From: Candidatus Obscuribacterales bacterium
Lineage (GTDB): Bacteria; Cyanobacteriota; Vampirovibrionia; Obscuribacterales; Obscuribacteraceae
Direction of reading: 5' to 3'
Assembly: GCA_020634035.1 (NCBI GenBank)
Contig: JACKCM010000004.1
Coordinates: 744,001-808,000 of the forward strand
DNA length: 64,000 bases
How positions within the stretch are numbered: position 1 is the first letter of the stretch; every line of letters begins with the position of its first letter. The position numbers and the translations under genes were made by a program. Of the stretch, positions 24,833-33,971 are shown in pieces. The notes below the pieces were generated by a model. That model made no database searches and was not told the DNA's origin. It saw nothing but the letters and a program-made list of their open reading frames with translations.

Positions 24833-27582
24833 TGAGCGCAGGCGACGACAATAACGAAAAAGATGTATCGGTAAGGCTTTGTCCGGTCTGCAACAAGCGA
24901 GTGTTCGACCAGGATGCAGCTTCGGTCACCCAGTGGATCTTTCGTTTATATGGATGTACATGTAAGTCGAAACAACTTGCCGAGCCCGTCTATGAAGAGC
25001 CCAGGGTGGCATCGGCTGAAGTCACTATCTGTACCAATTGCGGCAAGCGTATTCGCGATGCCAACGAAGGCTCTTTGACCCAGTGGATCTTTCAGTCCCA
25101 TACCTGCAATTGTGGAATGCCCCGACCGAGCACCGGGGGCGGTTCAATCGCACCGGGGGCGAATGCGGATGCTGAGGTCCCGACGCAGTTGAGCCCCGCC
25201 ACCAGATACGAACCGGCGCAGTCTGGCGAGATTTTGAGCGACCCTGTACTTTCTGCCTGGCTGAAAGAGATGGATCGTTACGCTCCGGTGAAGGTGCTGG
25301 GCAAAGGTGCCTCCGGGTCGGTCTATCTATGTATTGATAATTATCTGCAGAAGCCAGTGGCGGTCAAAATTCTCAATTGGATAACCGACGACAATATCGT
25401 CGCTTTTCAAAATGAGGCAAAAGTCGCTTCTGGTCTCAATCATCCTTATATAGTAAAAGTTCTCGATATCGGTGTCACAGCCGGTGCGGTGCCTTTTATG
25501 GTCATGGACTTTATAGAAGGAGAGAGCCTGGAGGACTATCTGGCGCATCCTTCTAATAATGCCTGTGTCCCAGAAGAAGATGCTCTGGATTATGCGGTTA
25601 TGCTGCTCGATGCCTTGAGCTATCTGCATCAGCATGGAATATATCATCGCGATCTCAAAAGCGGCAACCTCATCTTGTGCAGAGACTCGGATGCCGATGA
25701 GCGTCTGCATCCTGTATTGGTCGACCTTGGACTTGCGGCAAAGGCGCCCTCTTCGGGTCAGCCTGTCGGTACCGTGGGCTATATGGCACCAGAGTACATC
25801 GCCGGCGGTGCTTACGGCTTGTATAGCGAGATCTACTCTTTCGGTTGTCTGCTATTCGAGATGCTCACCGGTTCTCTGCCCTATAGAGGTGACTCTCTAC
25901 TTGAGACTCTGGCTATGCATAGCGATGCTGAGATTCCCTCCCTTAAGAGTCGCCGGGATGATATCGAGTTTTCACCGGGGCTCGATGCCCTTGTTCAGAG
26001 ATGTATGGCCAAGAAGGAGACCGAGCGTTTTCAGTCTTTGTCCGAATTGAAAGCGGCTATCGAGGCTGTTGGTCATGGTATAGCCGAAGAAGAAAAGGTG
26101 CCAAAGGAAGAGACTTTAGTAGCCTCCCCGGCGTCGGCAAGTTTGAATAAGGGTGTTTTGCTTTCTGCGCTTTCTATTGCTCTGGTGGTTATCGGTGGTT
26201 CTTTGTATATAACGATGCGGTCACCGGAAGGGGAGAACGACGGAGTAAAATCGCTGGTCGACAAACCGGATGAAGAACGAATCAATCGAATCAATCAGAT
26301 TAATCAGAACAATCAGAAGAAGCAGATATATAAAGTCGCCGATATTCCCGGACTTAATGATACCGTCGAGGGCACCCCGGTAAATGGCTATATAAAAGAG
26401 AGCGGTGTTTTGCTTGTCACCGGCGAAGGCGCCCGGCACAGGCTCAAGGACCATCTAGAAGCAGGCGACCGAATAAGGCGTATTGAGCTGAGTTGTATCG
26501 ATTTGAGGGCTGAGGATATAGCTTTGATTGATCAGATTAAGCCTGAAGTTCTCAAGCTTTTTCAAACTCCGAATATAGACGCCACCATTTTTTCGAATCT
26601 GGCTAAAATTGAGTCGCTTCGCGATTTGTCCATAGTTCGTTCTGTCATCGTCAATCAAGAGTCTCTTGCCGGACTTGGGGACGGAGGCTCTATAAACTAT
26701 TTGATGTTGCAGGATTGCAACTTGAACGATGCCTGCTTTTCTGCGCTCGAGAACATAAAGTCTTTGAAGGTCCTGGATGTATCGTTGAATCCTAAAGTTA
26801 CCGCAGCCGGTCTAAGAAAGCTCAAAGACAGCGGTTTAGAAAGGGTGCGTATCTATGGTATCGGCCCTTTGACGAGCCAGGAACGAGAGCGATTGGCTAA
26901 GGGTCTGAGTATCACCATCGACTCACAGATGCTCGGTGATACCATAGACAAAAAGGAGCTGATGGTATCGTATAAAATACCGGAAGACAGTTGCTCTTTC
27001 TGGCAGCGCCTGGGTCAATTTTATTGCGATAGAGAAGACTATGGTCTTTCAGTGGGCTATTATAGAGCCAGTCTGGCAGGTGCGTCTCAAGAGAGAAGAC
27101 TGGCTATCTATGCTCGTCTGGGAAGCGTATTCGGACATAAAAACGATTATCGTGCATCTATCGAGAATAACGAGAACGCGCTCAAAATATTCAATACTAT
27201 CAAGGACCCTGATGCCGGGCTGATAGACAAGAGTATACTGATTCGACGCAGCCTATCTAAAGCCTATGGCGGACTGGGAGACTATGAAAAGTCTCTTGCT
27301 GTGATAAGCGAGGTGATAGACTATGCAGCGAAGCATAATGCCAGCACCGACGGTATGTATAAAGAGAGGCTCAAATTGCGTCTTACTCAAAAAAACTATC
27401 AAGGCGCCCTCGACGACCTTGATTGGCTTGAGAAAAACCGACCCAATAATCTGAACCGGGCAAACTCGCTCAAAACAAGAGCAGAGATTCTGCACAAACT
27501 GGGACGAGATAAAGACGCTCGTGCGGTCGAACAGAAGCTCGAGACCCTGGACGATACCGCCACCGGTGTTATGACTTACTGA
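24832..27582 (+). CDS. Zinc-ribbon Ser/Thr kinase with membrane helix, LRRs and TPRs
   Basis: A 916-residue multidomain kinase. Two similar zinc-ribbon-like modules open it: C17-x2-C20 with C42-x-C44, and C67-x2-C70 with C92-x-C94, each containing TQWIF. The kinase domain follows (Gly loop GKGASGSV near 157, ATP lysine K179, HRDLKSGN with D274, APEYI). A helix at about 435-460 spans the membrane, then an Asn/Gln-rich linker, LRR-like units (about 550-680) and TPR-like repeats near 720-910 (YDREDYG-like units such as YCDREDYGLSVGYYRASLAG). Its ATG shares one base with the regulator's stop. It combines ligand-sensing-type LRRs outside with a cytoplasmic kinase. Confidence 0.93.
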   Translation: MSAGDDNNEKDVSVRLCPVCNKRVFDQDAASVTQWIFRLYGCTCKSKQLAEPVYEEPRVASAEVTICTNCGKRIRDANEGSLTQWIFQSHTCNCGMPRPSTGGGSIAPGANADAEVPTQLSPATRYEPAQSGEILSDPVLSAWLKEMDRYAPVKVLGKGASGSVYLCIDNYLQKPVAVKILNWITDDNIVAFQNEAKVASGLNHPYIVKVLDIGVTAGAVPFMVMDFIEGESLEDYLAHPSNNACVPEEDALDYAVMLLDALSYLHQHGIYHRDLKSGNLILCRDSDADERLHPVLVDLGLAAKAPSSGQPVGTVGYMAPEYIAGGAYGLYSEIYSFGCLLFEMLTGSLPYRGDSLLETLAMHSDAEIPSLKSRRDDIEFSPGLDALVQRCMAKKETERFQSLSELKAAIEAVGHGIAEEEKVPKEETLVASPASASLNKGVLLSALSIALVVIGGSLYITMRSPEGENDGVKSLVDKPDEERINRINQINQNNQKKQIYKVADIPGLNDTVEGTPVNGYIKESGVLLVTGEGARHRLKDHLEAGDRIRRIELSCIDLRAEDIALIDQIKPEVLKLFQTPNIDATIFSNLAKIESLRDLSIVRSVIVNQESLAGLGDGGSINYLMLQDCNLNDACFSALENIKSLKVLDVSLNPKVTAAGLRKLKDSGLERVRIYGIGPLTSQERERLAKGLSITIDSQMLGDTIDKKELMVSYKIPEDSCSFWQRLGQFYCDREDYGLSVGYYRASLAGASQERRLAIYARLGSVFGHKNDYRASIENNENALKIFNTIKDPDAGLIDKSILIRRSLSKAYGGLGDYEKSLAVISEVIDYAAKHNASTDGMYKERLKLRLTQKNYQGALDDLDWLEKNRPNNLNRANSLKTRAEILHKLGRDKDARAVEQKLETLDDTATGVMTY
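26278..26325 (+). repeat. Imperfect 9-bp tandem repeats in the second kinase linker
   Basis: Five units of three codons (Arg/Gln-Ile/Asn-Asn) follow the membrane helix: RIN, RIN, QIN, QNN, QKK. The layout parallels the IEQ repeats in the other kinase of this window, although here it lies on the opposite side of the helix. Confidence 0.7.
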
Positions 27583-27592
27583 GGGACTTTCA

Positions 27593-28678
27593 ATGAGCGA
27601 TAGTGCCATCCCGGATTCCAAACATTTGTTGACCCTGGTCAAACAGCTAGAGCAAGAAATAGAGCTCAGTCATGAAAGAACCAGTTTGATTCTCTCTACC
27701 ATGCCGGTGGCGCTGATGCTGGTGAAGACAGACGGCACCATCGAAGTAACCAATCGGCTGGTCGAGGACATGTTCGGATACTCTCGCAAAGAGCTATTCG
27801 CAAAGCCGATTGCCGATCTTTTCATAGATCTGAAGCTCGACTCTAAAATCGCCAATCAAGAGCGCTTCGCCAGGCGAGCCAATGGAGAACAGTTCCCTAC
27901 TCAAATTTCTGTCGCCCGGGTGCCTACGCCCGACGGAGAGAGGACCTTCGTCTTCATCCTCGATATTTCAGAACGTCATCGCATCGAGAAAATGCGCCGT
28001 GACTTCGTCGCCATGATAAGCCATGATCTGAGAACCCCGCTCGCCAACGCTTCTGGCGTCCTTGAACTTGGAGCCGCCGGCAAATTCGGCGAGATTTCGC
28101 CGCAGCTGAAAGAAGAACTTGGCAGAGCCGAGACCAGCCTGAACAGGGTCATCTCTATGATCTCACAGTTGCTCGAAGTCGAGAAGCTCGAGGACGAGAC
28201 CATGGCGGTAGAGCTGCGAACAGCCAATCTCACCGCCACCGTAAGAGAGGCGAAGTCCGAGGTCTTGCGCCTTGCCGAAGCGAAGCATATAGAGATCCAT
28301 ACCTGGGAAGAGAGTCTGTTTGCCCGTTATGACCGTGAGCGTATCCACCGAGTGCTGGTTAATCTTTTGGCCAATGCCATCAAATTCTCTGCCGAGCAAG
28401 CTTCTATAACGGTCTCTTACTCCGTATCGGCAAAGTGGATAGAGCTTGCCGTGGAAGACTCGGGCAGAGGCGTGCCGCCGGAGAATAGAGAGAGCATCTT
28501 CAGCAAATACGCCCAGGTCGCTCGCACGGACAATACCGAAAAGGGCGGGGTCGGTCTGGGGCTTGCCATTTGCAAGGCGATTGTAGAGGCCCATGGCGGT
28601 GCCATAGGGGTGCGCGATAGCCGCAATGGCACAACTGGCTGCACTTTCTGGTTTACGCTGCCGGTGGCTGAAGAATGA
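27593..28678 (+). CDS. PAS-domain histidine kinase
   Basis: A 361-residue sensor kinase without membrane helices, so probably cytoplasmic. A PAS domain spans about 30-125 (LILSTMPVALMLVKTDGTIE; FGYSRKELFAKPIADLF). The dimerisation H-box is at MISHDLRTPLAN with H144. The ATPase domain has the N-box NLLANAIKFS, G1 VEDSGRGVPPENRESIF and G2 GGVGLGLAICKAIVEAHGG. It lies ten bases after the Ser/Thr kinase, third in the operon, and likely phosphorylates the OmpR-type regulator encoded first. Its signal may be sensed by the PAS domain or relayed by the membrane kinase; the latter is inference from operon order. Confidence 0.95.
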   Translation: MSDSAIPDSKHLLTLVKQLEQEIELSHERTSLILSTMPVALMLVKTDGTIEVTNRLVEDMFGYSRKELFAKPIADLFIDLKLDSKIANQERFARRANGEQFPTQISVARVPTPDGERTFVFILDISERHRIEKMRRDFVAMISHDLRTPLANASGVLELGAAGKFGEISPQLKEELGRAETSLNRVISMISQLLEVEKLEDETMAVELRTANLTATVREAKSEVLRLAEAKHIEIHTWEESLFARYDRERIHRVLVNLLANAIKFSAEQASITVSYSVSAKWIELAVEDSGRGVPPENRESIFSKYAQVARTDNTEKGGVGLGLAICKAIVEAHGGAIGVRDSRNGTTGCTFWFTLPVAEE

Positions 28679-28741
28679 CACCCGGTTCAAAAAATTGGGT
28701 AAGATACAGTTAGTGCGAACAATACTGGTTTCTAGACTGAT

Positions 28742-29962
28742 ATGCGCTATTCAGTACCCACTTCTATAGTTCTGCGTCATTCTGTCGGGGTCTTACTCAC
28801 GTTCACGGTGGCGCTCGGGTCAGCTGGGCTTCTGGCGTCGGGACCTGCGGCATACGCTCAGTCGGAGGTCGGTAGCGATGGCTATGACTCGTCCATAGAC
28901 GGGGTCGATACCTCTTCGTCGGAGCCGGCTATGCAAGAGACGGACCCGGATAGCGCGGCGGGCTCTGAACCAGAGGCGGGCTCCGGTCTTAAAACCGCTT
29001 CCTCCAGGACGCTTCTACAGGGCAAGACCGAAAAGCTCGACATTATTCTGGAGGACAACAAGCTCTATCAGGTGGCGATGAAGGCTATCGCTCGAAAAGA
29101 CTATGCCGACGGCATCAGATATTTGCAGATGATGGAAGCCCAGCTAGACAAGTCTGGGCATGAGCCTTATTTAGCCCAGTGCATGTTCTATGAGGCAGGC
29201 TGTCACAAGGGTCTCAAGCGTATGCAGGCGGCCATGGACACTTATCATAAAGCCTTCGAATTGTATGAAAAGTACGATGCCTCGAATCCGCTCAAGGGTG
29301 CTGCCTGGAAAGAGTACGAGACCCTGCGCGCCATGAAAGGGCGCATGGACTCGAATCCGTTGCAGGGCAACGTCAACTCGTCGGCACTGCAAGCCCAGAT
29401 AGAACAGCGCAACATGCTTCTGGAGCTTCAGAAAGCGCAGTTTGCCATCAACCCCAATGTCACCCTGCATGCCAAAGCCAATACCGCCGAGGCGCTTTTG
29501 CGCTGCAATGACGCCGAGATTCTGCCGAAGATCGTCAAAGAGTGCTTCTCGCAGATGTCCTGCCTGGAGACCGCCGAGATAGGCTCCAATTCAAGTAACG
29601 CTGTCAATCGCTGGATGCCTCTTCGAGTCTCCGGCGCCACCGCCGCTTTTGCTGTCACCGAAACAGCCAAGCCTGTTTTTCGGGCTACGGTGAACGGACG
29701 CTCTTACCTGTTCGATATCAATCTGCCGGGGCTTGAGCCCGGTCTCAGGAAGATACTGGTGGTGACTAATCTGCAGAAAATCTGCGCGGTCGATGTGGAC
29801 ACATATGACACCTGGCTGCTGCGCATGAAGCGGGTACCGGACGGCAGAGTAGTAGGGGCGCGCTGGTTCAAGCTGACACACAAAAAACAATTCGCCGACA
29901 AGACACGCTCGCCCATAGACATGGATAAAATCAGGCTGAAGCCTCTGATGAACGAGTGGTAG
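28742..29962 (+). CDS. Exported hypothetical protein with TPR-like core
   Basis: A 406-residue protein with a signal peptide of about 40 residues ending near AAYAQSE (VGVLLTFTVALGSAGLLASG). A Ser/Asp/Glu/Gly-rich linker follows, then TPR-like helices at about 110-190 (AIARKDYADGIRYLQMMEAQ; MQAAMDTYHKAFELYEKYD). The C-terminal half is an unrecognised domain with Cys near QMSCLET and RSYLFDINLPGLEPGLRKIL, resembling in layout the C-terminal part of the protein at 15857. It follows the histidine kinase gene by 63 bases and may be either the last gene of that operon or separate. Function unknown. Confidence 0.75.
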   Translation: MRYSVPTSIVLRHSVGVLLTFTVALGSAGLLASGPAAYAQSEVGSDGYDSSIDGVDTSSSEPAMQETDPDSAAGSEPEAGSGLKTASSRTLLQGKTEKLDIILEDNKLYQVAMKAIARKDYADGIRYLQMMEAQLDKSGHEPYLAQCMFYEAGCHKGLKRMQAAMDTYHKAFELYEKYDASNPLKGAAWKEYETLRAMKGRMDSNPLQGNVNSSALQAQIEQRNMLLELQKAQFAINPNVTLHAKANTAEALLRCNDAEILPKIVKECFSQMSCLETAEIGSNSSNAVNRWMPLRVSGATAAFAVTETAKPVFRATVNGRSYLFDINLPGLEPGLRKILVVTNLQKICAVDVDTYDTWLLRMKRVPDGRVVGARWFKLTHKKQFADKTRSPIDMDKIRLKPLMNEW

Positions 29963-29997
29963 TGTCCGGGTCGGGGGAGTCTAGGCTTTTGATGCGA

Positions 29998-31074
29998 TTA
30001 TCTTCGCTCGAATAGATAGTGAGAGACTATCCACTGGTTGCCGTCGTCATAGCCCCATAGTTCGGCGCAGGCGAGGAAAAAGAGTCGCCAGTAGACCCAC
30101 CAGCGCGTCGCCTGGTCGGCGCCATAGGTGTTTTTGATTATCTCTTTGACGATGGTCTTGTTCCGGGTCATATTTTCGAGCCAGGCTTCGGCGGTTTTCT
30201 GATAGTGTTTGCCGTTTACGCGCCAGTGTTTGCGGACGATGATATCGTCATTGAAAAGCGAAAAGAGCAGATCCGACGGCATGGTGCCGCCGGCGAAAAA
30301 ATACCGTCCCAGCCAGTCGTGCTCTTCTTCGGCAAAATGATACTGGTAGGTTTTGTGAGTAAAGACATGGACAAAGAGCTTTGCATCGGGCTTCAGCCAG
30401 TTTGCTACTTTGGCAAAAAGCCGTCGATAGTTCTTGGCGTGCTCGAACATCTCTACCGAGACTATGCGATCAAAGGTCTTTTGCATTTCGAGATCTTTGA
30501 TGTCGGCGGTGATCACTTCTATATTCTTCAGACCTCTTTCTTTGGCGCGACCTTCGATAAACTGGCGCTGGGTGGCAGAGTTTGATACCGCCGTTATCTG
30601 ACAGTCCGGCAGCCGTGCCGCCGCATATAGTGTGAAAGAGCCCCAGCCGCAGCCCAGATCAAGAATGCTCTGACCGTTCACAAGCTCTGCGCGCTGCATC
30701 GTTGTATCCAGCATGGCTTCTTCTGCTTCTACCAGGGTGGTGGCATTTTCAAAGAGACAGCAACTGTATTTCATCGAAGGACCGAGTACATTGAGAAAAA
30801 ACTCTGTGGGCACTTCATAGTGTTGATTGTTTGCGGTGTCGGTCTCGATGGCGATGGGCAGCTTCTCGAGCTCTTCTTTGAAAGCCCTGGTGTTTTCGAG
30901 CTGCTTGCAGGGGTCATCTTCGCGCAGCTCTTGCAGTTTTTTGCCGAGCATAGTTTTTATGCCGGCTCTAACCAGAGCCTCGGGCACCAGACCGGTGGCG
31001 AGCAAGTCGTAGAGCATCAGATTGCTCTGTCTGTCCGGGCTGAATTTGCGCTTGGTCGTAGCAGTACTGTTCAT
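29998..31074 (-). CDS. CFA-synthase-like SAM methyltransferase (coclaurine N-methyltransferase type)
   Basis: The ATG at 31074 (MNSTATTKRK) has GGAGGAAA eight bases upstream; a longer frame to 31284 is unsupported and would overlap the previous gene. The 358-residue product is a class-I SAM methyltransferase of the cyclopropane-fatty-acid-synthase superfamily: YEVPTEFFLNVLGPSMKYSC substrate loop, SAM motif SILDLGCGWGSFTLYAAARL and VSVEMFEHAKNYRRLFAKV. It differs from the canonical CFA synthase in the same operon and resembles the coclaurine N-methyltransferase branch. It is last of six overlapping genes. It probably methylates an unsaturated lipid or related substrate made by the operon. Confidence 0.88.
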   Translation of the reverse strand: MNSTATTKRKFSPDRQSNLMLYDLLATGLVPEALVRAGIKTMLGKKLQELREDDPCKQLENTRAFKEELEKLPIAIETDTANNQHYEVPTEFFLNVLGPSMKYSCCLFENATTLVEAEEAMLDTTMQRAELVNGQSILDLGCGWGSFTLYAAARLPDCQITAVSNSATQRQFIEGRAKERGLKNIEVITADIKDLEMQKTFDRIVSVEMFEHAKNYRRLFAKVANWLKPDAKLFVHVFTHKTYQYHFAEEEHDWLGRYFFAGGTMPSDLLFSLFNDDIIVRKHWRVNGKHYQKTAEAWLENMTRNKTIVKEIIKNTYGADQATRWWVYWRLFFLACAELWGYDDGNQWIVSHYLFERR

Positions 31075-31871
31075 GAACTTTGTTTCCTCCACCAGGGGAA
31101 AAAGGGGCTGGTTGTTTTGACATAGGCTGCATAGTCGGGACGGGTTTTTAAAGAATGCTCTTCGGCGGGTTTGACGCCGGTTACGTTTATAAGAAGATGC
31201 AACAGAACAAGCGGGCAGCTCAAAGCTAAAAGACCGAGCGGCATATCTATGACGAATAGTGAAAAGGAGAGGGCACCTAGCCACTCGAAAAAATAGTTCG
31301 GGTGACGAGAATACTTCCAGAGACCGACCTGGCAGGTCCTGCCTTTATGAGCTTTTTTAAAATCCGAGAGCTGCTTGTCGGCAAGGGTTACTCCAATAAG
31401 CGAGATAGCCCACAGACAGATGGCGGCATATTGAATCGCGCCAGGAGCCGATGGCGCCGCCGTCGCCGCGTCTAATGCGGTCACCGCCAGAGGTGCGGAC
31501 ATAAAGCACAGCACCGCCCCCTGCCAGAGAAAAATAGTGTACATCTTCCATTCTTTGTTGTCGCCAAGCTTCTCTCTAAGCTCTGTATAGCGGGCGTCTT
31601 CTTCTGGATACCACTGCAAAAATCTTGTGCCAAGATGCCAGGTCAGACGCAGGCTCCAGAGAATGACCATGGCAGAGAGCAGTTGCAGACTCAGGTTTTG
31701 ATGATGCCCTGCCACCAGATAATAAACAGTCATTATAGAATAACCAAGCGCCCAGGCTACATCTACAATGCCGGCGTTTTTTATCGCTTTAGAGATCAGC
31801 CAGGTGGCGGACATCATAAGCGATGCCACCAGCAGTGCGCCTGCCATGCTGTAGAGCAGATCAATCAGCAT
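31071..31871 (-). CDS. DUF1295 membrane protein (steroid reductase/ICMT-like)
   Basis: A 266-residue polytopic protein with about six to seven hydrophobic segments. The diagnostic C-terminal part reads GRTCQVGLWKYSRHPNYFFE, then WLGALSFSLFVID, and ends in YAAYVKTTSPFFPWW. This is the DUF1295/steroid-5-alpha-reductase C-terminal signature with RHPNYF. Such proteins are membrane reductases or methyltransferases of lipid-like substrates. The gene overlaps the CFA synthase by 11 bases and the next methyltransferase by four, so all are coupled. In the usual gene cluster a DUF1295 protein follows CFA synthase, as here. The exact reaction is unknown. Confidence 0.9.
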   Translation of the reverse strand: MLIDLLYSMAGALLVASLMMSATWLISKAIKNAGIVDVAWALGYSIMTVYYLVAGHHQNLSLQLLSAMVILWSLRLTWHLGTRFLQWYPEEDARYTELREKLGDNKEWKMYTIFLWQGAVLCFMSAPLAVTALDAATAAPSAPGAIQYAAICLWAISLIGVTLADKQLSDFKKAHKGRTCQVGLWKYSRHPNYFFEWLGALSFSLFVIDMPLGLLALSCPLVLLHLLINVTGVKPAEEHSLKTRPDYAAYVKTTSPFFPWWRKQSS

Positions 31872-33168
31872 GGTCGCTCCTTGTACTTTTATTCAGTTTT
31901 AGATTGTTAGGACGCGAGTAGGTCGCCTGCACCACCGAGATATTTCTGGTGGCGAAGGCTGCCTGGCAGTATTCGAAATAGTATTTCCACTTTCGAATGA
32001 AGTGCTCGTCAAAGCCCTGGTCTTGAATCTTGTCGAGATTATCCTCAAAGGCATCCTGCCAGCGTTTTAGTGTAATGACATAAGACTCGGTCATATCGAA
32101 GAGGTCTACTAAGAGCAACTCTCCACTAGACATCATCGCTTTATTGACACGATGCAGCGAGGGCAGAAGCGAGCCCGGGAAGATATGTTTTTGAATGAAG
32201 TCGACGTTTGATTTCAATATCTCGTAGCGAGAGTCGGCGCTGGTGATCATCTGCATGGCAAGAACACCGTCTTTTGCTAGCAGCGAATCTAATTTGGCTA
32301 TGAAGACATCCATGTATTTGTCTCCGACCGCTTCTATCATCTCTATAGAAGCGATTTTGTCGTAGCTTCCTTTGTGGTCTCTATAGTCTTCCAGGCGCAG
32401 GTCTATGAGATGCTCCACCTTTTCTTTTTTAATAAGCTCTCTAGTGTAGTCATACTGCTCTTGCGAGATCGTCAGGGCTGTTATAGAACAGCCATAGTTT
32501 TTAGCCAGATAGAGGCTGAAGGCACCCCAGCCACAGCCGACTTCGAGCACCCTATCTGATGCCTCTATCTTGAGCCGCCCGGCTATGCGTTCGAACTTCG
32601 CCTGTTGAGCCTCTGCCAGAGTCATCTCTGCCGTTCTAAATAAGGCAGAGGAATAGGTCATGGACGGATCTAAGAAGATGCTGAAAAAGTCGTTGCCCAG
32701 GTCATAGTGCTGATAGATATTCTGTTTGGCCAGAGCCTTTGAGTTGGGGCGTAGAGCATGCACGGTATTATTGACGATGCCAAGCAAATTGATCAGTTTG
32801 CTTGCTGCCTTAGATTCATTGAGCACCGGTGATTCATGCTGGTTTACAAGAAACCAGCTAATCAGGTCTTTGATGCTGGATATCTCTATCAACCCATCGA
32901 TGTAAGACTCGGCCAGACCGATGTCGGCATAGAGCATACAACGCCTGAAGAACTCGTTGTCGTGCACACGAATTATCGGTGACAGAGCCAGGCTGGAGTC
33001 TTCGTCTCCAGAATAATAGCTCTCTTGCTCAGGCGTGATGATTTCAAGGGTGCCCACCTTCATCCTGGACAGAAGCGAAAAGACAAGCTGCCTGGACCAA
33101 TTGGTGAAGGGGTCGAGCTTTGCTTGAACTGGCTTTGATGCAGGTTTGCTTTTCGTTCTTGTGGTCAT
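31861..33168 (-). CDS. cfa: Cyclopropane-fatty-acyl-phospholipid synthase
   Basis: A 435-residue member with the full family length. Recognisable parts are ADIGLAESYIDGLIEISSI in the N-terminal domain, YDLGNDFFSIFLDPSMTYSS for substrate positioning, the SAM motif RVLEVGCGWGAFSLYLAKNY, and IEMIEAVGDKYMDVFIAKL with the catalytic-type E and H region near QKHIFPGSLLP. It transfers a methylene from SAM onto double bonds of membrane phospholipid acyl chains, changing membrane order and stress tolerance. It overlaps its neighbours by 4 and 11 bases. The desaturase at the head of the operon could supply its substrate. The assignment to the superfamily is firm; the precise product may be a cyclopropane or a methyl-branched acid. 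Confidence 0.93.
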   Translation of the reverse strand: MTTRTKSKPASKPVQAKLDPFTNWSRQLVFSLLSRMKVGTLEIITPEQESYYSGDEDSSLALSPIIRVHDNEFFRRCMLYADIGLAESYIDGLIEISSIKDLISWFLVNQHESPVLNESKAASKLINLLGIVNNTVHALRPNSKALAKQNIYQHYDLGNDFFSIFLDPSMTYSSALFRTAEMTLAEAQQAKFERIAGRLKIEASDRVLEVGCGWGAFSLYLAKNYGCSITALTISQEQYDYTRELIKKEKVEHLIDLRLEDYRDHKGSYDKIASIEMIEAVGDKYMDVFIAKLDSLLAKDGVLAMQMITSADSRYEILKSNVDFIQKHIFPGSLLPSLHRVNKAMMSSGELLLVDLFDMTESYVITLKRWQDAFEDNLDKIQDQGFDEHFIRKWKYYFEYCQAAFATRNISVVQATYSRPNNLKLNKSTRSDHAD

Positions 33169-33971
33169 GCTTGAGTTCCTTCTATAGTTTTCTCGATAGA
33201 TCTATGCGGATTAAGAACTTCGGTCTGTTGCTCTGCATTCTCTTCTTTGCGATGATAGGGGACTTTCTTAAGCCACAGCAGAAGCGCATGCAGGTGAATC
33301 AAGGCTATCACCCGCAGTGGCGCCAGAGGATAGCGAAGGGTCATAGCCAGAAGCGACTTGTCTGTCAACTCTTGTTTTTTACCGCGGAAGCCTGCCATGA
33401 CAATGGGCTCTTCTGCCTGTAATGTATCGATGCTAATTTTGAATGATTGCTCCGGCACTTCTATGTCGAAGAGAAAGTCCTGATCTAATTCGGTAAACGG
33501 CGAAACATAAAACTGCTTCTTCTGCCGGTCGAAAAGCCTGGCTTCACCCTCTGCTTTTATGAAATAGAGTTTTTTCTCTTTAAAAGTATTGCCAACTTCT
33601 ACCAGGCAGCCAATTTGTCTGCCGTCTCTATCGAAGCAAAAGAAGAAACTTACTGGATTGAATATATAGCCTGCCGTTCTCACGTTGGTGAGCACTTTTA
33701 TTTGCTCTACGCCGGTTATATTATGCAGGGCGGCAAAGTTGCGAATTCTATTCTCGAGCGAAGGTTCTGCGCAGTCGGGCAGATAGTCGGATTCTTTAAA
33801 AGAATAAAGACAGGCGTCTCTGGTGCCGAAAAACTTCAAACGCTCTGCCAGAGCCGAGACCTCACTGAGATCTAGATAGAGCATGAAGTGCTTGTGCACA
33901 AATTTATGCGGCTTCGGCTTTTGCCTGCTGTGCCAGATTTCACATTCATAGAGACAGGAGTTCAGGTGCAT
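33165..33971 (-). CDS. DUF1365 family protein
   Basis: A 268-residue DUF1365 protein. Typical stretches are SCLYECEIWHSRQKPKPHKF at the start, FMLYLDLSEVSALAERLKFF, VRTAGYIFNPVSFFFCFDRD and FYVSPFTELDQDFLFDI. DUF1365 genes are very often next to an FAD amine-oxidase-like gene and a CFA synthase, as here, and some members in proteobacteria have been linked to furan or modified fatty acid formation; I do not know the reaction for this one. Both ends overlap neighbours (10 and 4 bases). It is probably cytoplasmic or membrane-associated. Confidence 0.93.
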   Translation of the reverse strand: MHLNSCLYECEIWHSRQKPKPHKFVHKHFMLYLDLSEVSALAERLKFFGTRDACLYSFKESDYLPDCAEPSLENRIRNFAALHNITGVEQIKVLTNVRTAGYIFNPVSFFFCFDRDGRQIGCLVEVGNTFKEKKLYFIKAEGEARLFDRQKKQFYVSPFTELDQDFLFDIEVPEQSFKISIDTLQAEEPIVMAGFRGKKQELTDKSLLAMTLRYPLAPLRVIALIHLHALLLWLKKVPYHRKEENAEQQTEVLNPHRSIEKTIEGTQA

